DNA of 64,000 nucleotides, taken from NCBI RefSeq assembly GCF_033118175.1, contig NC_083691.1, positions 18,759,001-18,823,000 of the forward strand, written 5' to 3'. The DNA comes from Dama dama (Eukaryota; Chordata; Mammalia; Artiodactyla; Cervidae). Of this stretch, positions 57,152 to 64,000 are shown piece after piece. Both the position numbers and the translations under genes were made by a program. The notes beneath the pieces were generated by a model. It made no database searches and had not been told where the DNA came from. It worked only from the letters and a program-made list of their open reading frames with translations. The stretch's first letter is position 1. Each line of letters starts with the position of its first letter.

Positions 57152-57860
57152 GAGGGAGGGAGAAGCAGAATGGATGCCTGCAGAGGAACATTATCTCTTC
57201 AGGGATCACTTCCTGGACATCTTCTGTGTGGATACCAGGAGGCTGGGGACAGGAAAATGGAAGCAGTACAATCCCTGCCCTCCCTTGAAAAGCTCCCACT
57301 ATGGTGGAGACAGACACAAGTAGAGAATCAATTGCTACAGACAGAAAGTGGTAAGTGTGGTAAAGGGGTGATGCTTAAGTACTGTGTGTGCACGTGGGAC
57401 ACTTAACCCAGCCCAGAAGGCTGTGGAGGCCACCTGAAGGAAGGGGAGGGAGTCCTAGCCCAGGCTGGAGGGTGGAGTGGCGTCTCCCAAGCAGCAAGAT
57501 GAGTAGGGGCTGGGAGTGGGGTGGGGCAGGGGAGGTTCCCAGGGAAGAGGACCACCGCCAGGAGCAGAGTTGCAAAAGGGCAGGCAAGCTGATCAGACAC
57601 ACTCCATGCAAAGGCATTGGGACTTATATCCTGAGTGTAATAAGATGATGTGATCTAAAATCTGTGCTTTGTATAGGTCCCTCTGGCCATATCTGGAGAT
57701 GGATCAGAGGAAGAAGAGGGAAGGACTACGTACAGAGACACTGTTTCTCAAGTTGAGTCTCATCTGCAGCACAACTCTGCAGAGCTGCACCATTCCTGGG
57801 AACCACCTGTACTATTACTTAATTTCTTTTTAAAGTTAGACCACTTTAAAAAAATAAAAT
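57152..57860. other. Intergenic, L2-like remnant
   Basis: AATCCCTGCCCTCCCTTGAA, GTCTAATTAGAC-free L2-type text and GGTCCCTCTGGCCATATC suggest L2 at 57220-57690. A MER5-like phrase may follow at 57740-57830. No gene. Confidence 0.4.
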
Positions 57861-57875
57861 TTCTTTAAACGAGTT

Positions 57876-58138
57876 GCTTCTACTGCTGCTGCTAAGTCGC
57901 ATGAGTCGTGTCCCACTCTGTGCGACCCAATAGACGGCAGCCCACCAGGCACCTCTGTCCCTGGGATTCTCCAGGCAATAATACTGGAGTGGGTTGCCAT
58001 TTCCTTCTCCATTGCATGAGTGAAGTCGATCAGTTGTGTCCGACTCTTTGAGACCCCATGGACTGTAGCCTACCAGGCTCCTCCGTCCACATCCATGGGA
58101 TTTTCCAGGCAAGAGTACTGGAGTGGGTTGCCATTGCC
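57876..58138 (-). mobile_element. Bov-A2 SINE (two Bov-A units), antisense
   Basis: CTTCTACTGCTGCTGCTAAG and AGACGGCAGCCCACCAGG (first unit), GCATGAGTGAAGTCGATCAG (linker) and AGTACTGGAGTGGGTTGCC (second unit). Diverged target-site repeats flank it: TTCTTTAAACGAGTT at 57861-57875 and TTCTTAAATGAGTT at 58139-58152. Confidence 0.93.
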
Positions 58139-58159
58139 TTCTTAAATGAGTTAGTGAGT
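58083..58159 (-). repeat. Source of the 77-bp inverted repeat
   Basis: Covers the right end of the Bov-A2 element and 20 bp of its flank, including its target-site duplication. The mate is at 57075-57151. Confidence 0.95.
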
Positions 58160-58249
58160 AAGAAAAAAGAAGAGACTCTCTGGCTTTAGCCTGGTACTCA
58201 GGGCTAGAGGACAGAAGCTGGCAATGGCAGAAAAGTGAAAAAAGTGAGG

Positions 58250-58446
58250 GTGAAGTTGCTTCAGTCATGTCTGACTGCAACCCCATGAACCGTACATAGC
58301 CTGCCAGGCTCCTCTGTCCATGGCATTTTCCAGGCAAGGATACTGGAGTGGGTTGTCATTTTCTTCTCCAGGGGATCTTCATGATCCAGGAATTGAGCCC
58401 AGGGCTCTGGCACTGCAGGCAGACTCTCTACCGTCTTAGCCACCAG
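58250..58446 (-). mobile_element. Bov-tA SINE, antisense
   Basis: GGTGAAGTTGCTTCAGTCAT to CTACCGTCTTAGCCACCAGG. Confidence 0.92.
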
Positions 58447-59280
58447 GAAGGAGACAGTGAGAAGTGTCTGTGGCTGCTGTTTAGGCCCCAGGAGACCTGG
58501 AGATCAGGGAGCAGGAAGATGGTGGGAGTGGATGAGGGGTTGGGGCTAAGTAGAGGTCCTGATGGCTTCCATGTTGCTAAATCCTCATCTTCCTTGACAT
58601 CCTGGCAGCATATGACCTGGTTGACCACGGTTTCCTCCTTGGTTCCATTTTCCTCCTCCCTCAGGGACCGCCACCCATCCCCCCGTCCTGTCTTCTCTGC
58701 AGAGTCCTCTCCCTCTCTGTGTTGGAGGCTCCAGGATCCAGTGTTGGTCCTGTTCTTTCCTCCCCACGGCCATGGTGATTCACCCCATCTCCAGGCTCTC
58801 AACACCATCTCTGTGCTGATGGTTCCCAGATGTCTTTTCAACCCAGACGTCTCCCCACGACTCCAGACTCATATCCAACCATCTCCTGATACGTCTACTT
58901 GGGTCTCCAACAAAAGCCTTGAAACGAACATGTTCAAAATGCAACTCCTGACCTCCCCCAGACCTCTTCTGCCTGCAGTCTTCCCCGTCTCAGCGATGGC
59001 TGAGCATTCTTCTCAGTTTTTGGCTGCAAACCTTGTAGTCCTTGACTCTCTCTTTTTTTTTTTTTTTTCCTCACACCTCACATCTGGTTTTTAGGAAATC
59101 TTGTTGGTTTTACCTCCAGAATAGATCCAGCATTTGACCATTTCTCACTACTCTATCCCACCACCCTAAGCCAAGCAACTGTTTTCTTTGGCCTGGTCTT
59201 CCTGCTCCCAGATCTGTCCCCTACCACCCAACAGCCAGCTTCATCACTTTAAAACAACAAAGGCAAAACAACACGTGCCT

Positions 59281-59400
59281 TTGTTGCTGTTCAGTCGCTC
59301 AGTCCTGTAGGACTCTTTGCAACCCCACAGACGGCAGCACACCAGGCTTCCCTGTCCTTCAAGATCCCCCAGAGCTTGCTCAAACTCATGTCCATTGAGT
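59281..59400 (-). mobile_element. Short BovB 3' end, antisense, with 9-bp target-site duplication
   Basis: TTGTTGCTGTTCAGTCGCTC to CAAACTCATGTCCATTGAGT, 120 bp. CACGTGCCT repeats at 59272-59280 and 59401-59409. Confidence 0.92.
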
Positions 59401-59586
59401 CACGTGCCTGCCATACTCCAACTCTTTCGATGCTTCCCCACCTCACTCAGTGAAACCCAAGTCTGCACAAAGGCCCACAAGGCCCGCAGTGTTCCCTGTC
59501 CCCATCTCCCCTGTCCTTCAGCACCCCAGCCCTTCAGTGTGGGATTACTGAACACACCAGGTATCCCCAAATTCTGCCGTGCGGTG

Positions 59587-59636
59587 CCTCTGCCTGGACC
59601 ACCCCTCCCCACCTCTGCCTGGACCACCCCTCCCCA
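59587..59636. repeat. 25-bp perfect tandem duplication
   Basis: CCTCTGCCTGGACCACCCCT plus CCCCA occurs twice in direct succession inside L2-like sequence. Confidence 0.95.
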
Positions 59637-60899
59637 CCTCCTGAAGGCCTCACCTCCTTCAAGTCTTCAAGTGGATCCCACCCTCTGCTCCCAGCTGCTC
59701 TACTTTCCCTCCCGCATAGCTTTCTAAACTATCAGTACAATTAATTAATTTTGTTATGGCCTGTTACCCCCAAGTCGGATGCTGGAAGAAGGCAGGGAAT
59801 ATTGTCCCCTGTGTTCACTGCAGGTATCCCCAGCACCTAGAGCAGTGCCTGGCATAGAGGCCAGTCTCTCAATAAATACTTGCGGAAGGAAGGGCAGACC
59901 CTGGAGAAGGGAGCTTCCACTCGGAAAGGCCAGCTGGGGCCAGGAGTAGGCAGGGGTGGAAATGCATAGAAGCTAGCGGGGCAAAGGAGTGACAGAGGAG
60001 TGATGCGGCTTGGGGGTGCTGGGAGGGGCGGCAGTGGGGGGCGGGGAGGAAGAATACAGGGTGGCCGGGGACGTCCAGATGCGCTTCCCAGAGGGCTAAA
60101 GAGGTGGGCAGGGATGGAAATTCGAGGCTGGTGGGGGCGTCCGGAGTTGCGGGGGGGGCCACAGAAGAGGGGGAAGGGACAGGCACTTGGGATGCGGGCG
60201 GCTGGGGTGATGCTGGGGTGACCACTCGGCGGACACCCACCCCACCCTGGCCGCGCGGGGGAAAGGCGGGGAAGCTGGAGAGAAGCGCCGTCTTATGAGG
60301 TCGTGGCAGCTTTGCGGCTACTGTCAGAAAGCGAACAATCTTAAAGTGGATGAACGGGGTGGGGGGTGTGGTTCTAAAGCCGGACAGTTTCGGGCGGCGG
60401 GGGGTGGGGGCGGGTAAGGCGAGGAGGGACACGTCTGCGCTCCCTCGGGTAAAAGGCAAAGGAGCCTCGTAAGGAAGGGGGACGCGCTCGGAGAGGTGAG
60501 AGGGACGAGAGGGTGCAGGGCCCCGGCTCCACCGGCCCCAGGCCGGGAGATGCCCGAGGCGGCAGAGCAGCGGACCGCGGGGCGCCGTGAAGATGCAGCC
60601 GCTAGGTTGGGAGGGGAGGCTCCACCACTGGAGCGGCGGTGGGCTTGGAAGAGCGCCCAGGGACCCGGGAAGGAGGCACCGGGGCCCGGCCCGTCCGGCG
60701 GGTGCGGCAGCCGAGCACGGTGACCGCGGGGCACAGCGGGTACGCAGCGCCCGGCCTCCCCAGCCGCGGGCGCGCCAGGAACCGCCGAGCGGCTGCAAGT
60801 GCGCGCCCGTGGGCCTCGCGGCTTGACCGGAGTCTGGGCCGGAGCTGGGCCCGGAGCTCCGGGCGCGCCGCACGGACGCGGCCACGCGGAGCGGCCGGG

Positions 60900-61225
60900 C
60901 CCCGCCCCGCCCCCCGGGGCCCGTCGGCCCCGCCCCGCGGCCCGGCCCGCCGGCCAATCAGACCGCGGTGCCCGCCCCCTGGCCCCCGAGGCCCCGCCCT
61001 GTGCCGGCGCCGCCAGCCAATGGGAGGCCGAGGCGGGGCGCCCTGTGCGCGCTGCCCGTGCCCGGCCGGCTCCGAGCGAGAAAAGCCGACCCAACCCGTC
61101 GGGGCCGCTGCTCCGGACCCGCCGCCGCCGCCGCGCCGCCGCCGCCACCTCCTCCCCCCCGGATCGGGTGTACTGTCCCAACCCGAAAGTCCAGTTCTGC
61201 GGCCCGGCAGCGGCGAACGAGCGCG
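60900..61225 (+). promoter_or_regulatory. GRHL1: GRHL1 core promoter and 5' UTR region
   Basis: Two CCAAT boxes lie at 60954-60961 (CCAATCAG) and 61017-61021 (CCAATGGGAGG). Several GC boxes surround them (CCCCGCCCCGCC at about 60901-60915, GGCCCCGCCCCGCGG at about 60927). No TATA box is seen. A (GCC)n stretch follows at 61121-61147 in the likely 5' UTR. The exact transcription start cannot be read from sequence; it probably lies between about 61030 and 61180. Confidence 0.75.
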
Positions 61226-61245
61226 ATGACACAGGAGTACGACAA
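61226..61245 (+). CDS. GRHL1: GRHL1, grainyhead-like transcription factor 1, first coding exon
   Basis: ATG at 61226 encodes MTQEYD and the first two bases (AA) of codon 7, then a consensus donor GTGAGT at 61246. GRHL1 is a CP2-family transcription factor that acts in the nucleus on epithelial and desmosomal genes. MTQEYDN is the known GRHL1 start. Codon 7 would be Asn if the next exon starts with C or T. The start context has G at -3 and A at +4. Only 20 coding nt lie in this exon, so the call rests on this short peptide, the donor, the CpG island and the position downstream of TAF1B. Together they make it strong. The DNA-binding and dimerisation domains lie beyond the window. Confidence 0.9.
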
Positions 61246-64000
61246 GTGAGTGAGGGCGCCGGCGTCCGCGAGGCCGGCCGTGCAGCCGGGGCCGCTGCTG
61301 TCCGCCCGGCCGGCCGGCTGGCCGGCCGCACCTGCCGGGAGGCCGGGCGGGGGGCGAGGGGCCCGGCGGCGGGAGGGGGCGCTCGGCTCGCCGTCCGCGG
61401 ACTCCGCTTCTCCGCACCCCCGCCCTGCCTTTGTTCCTCCAAAGCCCCCCCCCCCCCCACCTAGGGGGAGACCCCTGCCTTAGGGGGTGCGGGCCTGCTC
61501 TCCGGAGTGGAACCCCCCCACCCCGCCCGCAGCTTCGGGGTCCTGGTCTGGGGTGGGTGGGCCACCCCTCGGGCGCGCCCCGATTCTGCTCCCCGGGGTA
61601 GGGGGGCGCGGGGGCTTCGCGCCCCCGCGCCCCCAACCCGGGCGGCTTTGCTCTTTGGGACGCGCTTCGCGGCTGCAAAAGGGGAGCCTTCTCAGGTAAT
61701 CAAGTCTCTCGTCGCTCAACCGTGTCGTTCGGCCGCCTGCTAGAACCTCGGAACCGAGAGATCTAGGGAAAAGTTGAAGTGCTCGGGTGTCCTGGCATTT
61801 TCTCTTTTTTTCCCCTGGCTGACTGTGTGAGTGAGAAAATTGCTGTTGGAGTTCTTTTGCCGCTTGCATCATTGGTGGTAATTACAGATTGCTGTAATTA
61901 AAAATGCTCAGAAATATCAAGAAGGATGAGACTTTGAAATCAGGGTGGTAAACTAGGAAGCTTTGTCCTTACTAATAATGCTTTCATGGAGCTCGTGATT
62001 GAAGAAATGTTTTCATAAACTGTAAGGCAGTAATGTAAGCCGTTAACATTAGGAGACACCGGGCGAGGGACGCTTCTGTATATCCTTTGCAGCTTTTCTG
62101 TAAATATAAAATTGTTCAGAAAAAAATGCAAGTCGCACCCAACCAATCAGTTATATTTGAGATCAGTGAATCCGGGGCACAGCAGTACTTCTCCCAGTTT
62201 TGTAATTATTTGCTGAGAATCATTTTGTGTAAGGGTGCTATTTTTCTGGAGGAGAGGTTTAGATAGTATTATGTATGGAACAGCTTAAGTGGAATAACTT
62301 AACCTTGTGTTGTACAGTATGCAGATAAATTATTGCTTGAAAATATATAATTCAAGGAGAGGGCAGTGATGAGCCTTTAGGGACTGTCATGAGGAAGTAG
62401 ACTAAAAAAGGCAGCTGGTTTCGTGTTTATTTCTTGACTTATAGTTTAGATAAGGCATATTTCCAGAGCTAAAATTTTGGCCTGAGGCACAGTTTGGAAA
62501 TAGTTTAAGACACCTTCAGGGTGATCACACACAAAATCATTTGCAAAGAAATATTTATTTTCTGTTGCTTGTGCAGATTTGGGATGGGGGTGGGAGAAGA
62601 AGGGAAGCTGAAGAACTAGCATGAGGAGAACTGAATGAGCCAAGTGCTGCCATATAGTCTTCTGGAAGTAGCTATTACACTCTTAATATTACAGCTTAGC
62701 AAGACCCCAGAGAGTCATCCCGGGGTACCACTGGCTCAGCAGCTCTTGTTCTGTCCTCCTGGTGGCACAAGGAATACCCCTTTGTATATTCTTAATTTTT
62801 TGTAAAATTTGAGATTTGTAGGAAGTCTTCATTTTTAAACTGAACATGCACTTTGAACAACCCATTGTGTTTGTTTTGTGTTAAAATAGTATACCACCTT
62901 CAAGATTTCTTTTCCTACCAAATGTGCACTCCTTGAAATAAGATTTAATTTTGACTGAGGATGAATTAAGTTGTTGGATTTCCTCCCCCGCTCCTTTTTC
63001 AGAATCTCTGTTTTTAAAGGGCCTAGGTGACTGCCAAACCCTAACCTTGTTGATTACTTGAGAAGATAATCAGTCTTTCTACATTCACTTTTAGAGTAGG
63101 TAGGTCACCTTTAGGCAATTTACATATTTCATTTGTGTGTTACAATGAGAATAGCTCTTTTAATTTGCTTGTTAGAATAGTGATAATTCGGAGTAGTTCT
63201 GAATATTTAAACTTTTTTTTTTTTCAAGAAAAAAAGTGCTTAATTTTGCTGGAGGTAGTTTTCCACTTTTTTCTTTTTATTGACTTACTCAACAGAGCCA
63301 ACTGAGCAGTTGTTGAGGCTGTTTACATTTCAGGTTTTTGGAATCAGTCATGTTTGCTTTACTCTTTTAAGTTAAATCTTCTATAAGACTCTACTAAAGT
63401 TCTCTGTTGATGTTCTGGATTTTTCCCACCAAACTACAGCATTAATATGAAGCAGTTCTTGCCCCAAGTGAAAAACCAGGAAAGATTTTTGAGGACAGAT
63501 TCCCCAACCTAAAAAAAAAAAAATCTTATTTCCTTAAAAAAAAATCTCTTTTTGTCCAGCGGCTTCATTTATTATTGTAGATTCTTAAGTGTTTATCTCT
63601 AAGATAAACAGTGAACTCCCAAGCCAGAAAATTGTGTCTCCTTATTGGTTTACAGTCCCCTTTGGCCACATTCCATGCTCAATCTGCTGGTAATCAGTAG
63701 AATATTCTAAGTTTCTCATATACCCCCGAGGATTAAACCAAGTTATCCCTTCTTCCTTCCATCCCCCCTTCTCTCCCCCTTGTTGGTAGTTTGAGGCATG
63801 GCATCACCCAGAGAAGGAGGGAAATAGCAGTATAGCAGCTTGAGGATGGAACCGGATGTACTGCTGGAGGGGACAGTCCTGAGTGCCTGTGTTTGAGGAG
63901 AGTGCATGTTCTTGGCCTTACTTTGTCCTTGTGTTTGTTTATGTAAAGCGTTTGAATAGCTTCACATTTTCTTGGAGTGAGTTTTTGACTTTTGGTTTTA
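61246..64000 (+). other. GRHL1: GRHL1 intron 1 (5' part)
   Basis: CpG-rich for the first 480 bp or so, with a poly-C run at 61445-61459, then abruptly AT-rich. From 61800 to the window end I see no young repeat and no coding exon. T-runs lie near 63205 and A-runs near 63515. The long repeat-poor stretch beside the promoter could hold regulatory elements, but none can be named by eye. Confidence 0.7.
61308..61327. repeat. GGCCGGCC inverted repeat
   Basis: GGCCGGCC at 61308-61315 and at 61320-61327, separated by GGCT. It can fold into an 8-bp all-GC stem 62 nt after the GRHL1 donor. Confidence 0.9.

Larger units (their letters stand above)
58590..59893 (+). mobile_element. L2-like LINE, split by a BovB fragment
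   Basis: ATGGTTCCCAGATGTCTTTT, TCCAACCATCTCCTGATACG and AGCCAGCTTCATCACTTTAA come before the BovB piece. The 3' end at 59745-59893 has AGCACCTAGAGCAGTGCCTG and CAATAAATACTTGCGGAAGG. Open frames across it (for example 58348-59094) are non-coding. Confidence 0.6.
60480..61720. promoter_or_regulatory. GRHL1: CpG island over the GRHL1 promoter and first exon
   Basis: A sharp change from AT-rich to very GC- and CpG-rich sequence, including GGGGCC and CCGCCC blocks. GC-richness already starts near 60000. Long open frames on both strands here (up to 378 codons) come from the lack of stop triplets in GC-rich DNA. Confidence 0.9.

Noticed and set aside
58348..59094. 248-codon open frame
   Set aside because: Starts within a Bov-tA and continues in L2-like sequence. 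No domain or codon pattern supports it.
59869..61678. Large minus-strand open frames (358-378 codons) in the CpG island
   Set aside because: Several long frames overlap in different phases and on both strands, as GC-rich DNA lacks stop triplets. The products are proline/arginine/glycine-rich with no domain.
1..64000. CRISPR arrays, operons or a prokaryotic-type system
   Set aside because: All tandem patterns are microsatellites or a minisatellite, and the window is clearly mammalian with spliced genes and SINE/LINE repeats.

Overview
This is a mammalian nuclear DNA window from a ruminant (cattle, sheep or goat type; the exact species cannot be fixed from sequence alone). The host group follows from the repeats. 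There are more than twenty Bov-tA/Bov-A SINEs, several BovB (RTE-type) LINE ends, CHR-type tRNA-derived SINEs, young L1 ends of the ruminant type, and much older mammalian MIR, L2, old L1 and MER5-like remnants.

Genes. Positions 1-43040 hold the 3' three quarters of TAF1B on the + strand, which encodes a subunit of the RNA polymerase I selectivity factor SL1/TIF-IB. I could place eleven coding exons with GT-AG borders and continuous reading phase, at 519-614, 2772-2925, 8837-8993, 13317-13416, 29093-29240, 32786-32963, 33513-33559, 34297-34387, 38627-38697, 39226-39448 and 42675-42879. They total 1470 nt, or 489 codons plus stop, and the first exons lie upstream of the window. A polyadenylation signal sits at 43014. 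About 18 kb downstream on the same strand is a GC-rich CpG island (about 60480-61720) with two CCAAT boxes and GC boxes. It contains the first coding exon of GRHL1 (ATG at 61226, only 20 coding nt, splice donor at 61246). The rest of the window is GRHL1 intron 1. The order TAF1B then GRHL1 matches the known mammalian neighbourhood.

Non-genic content. The TAF1B introns carry a processed EIF1 pseudogene on the - strand (26270-26935), a 1.8 kb antisense L1 end, BovB ends and many SINEs, some in inverted pairs. The 43-60 kb intergenic stretch is almost all transposon-derived: old L1, L2, BovB with a reverse transcriptase remnant, SINEs, and a minisatellite grown inside an L1 3' UTR. I saw no protein gene in it.

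Most notable. No bacterial-style or novel multi-gene system is present. The signals worth a second look are small structural ones. First, there is a 77-bp perfect inverted repeat (57075-57151 and 58083-58159) that copies part of a Bov-A2 SINE plus its target-site flank. Second, a 5' tRNA-Cys half is inserted between 17-bp direct repeats at 3378-3444, with no tail. Third, a SINE is nested in a SINE head to head (14374-14789), making a long hairpin in a TAF1B intron. Fourth, an unidentified polyadenylated retrocopy interrupts an old L1 (55224-55654). Fifth, a 19/30-bp minisatellite sits inside an L1 tail (56152-56339). Exon borders were read by eye with the help of recalled TAF1B and GRHL1 protein sequence. 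No database search was run.
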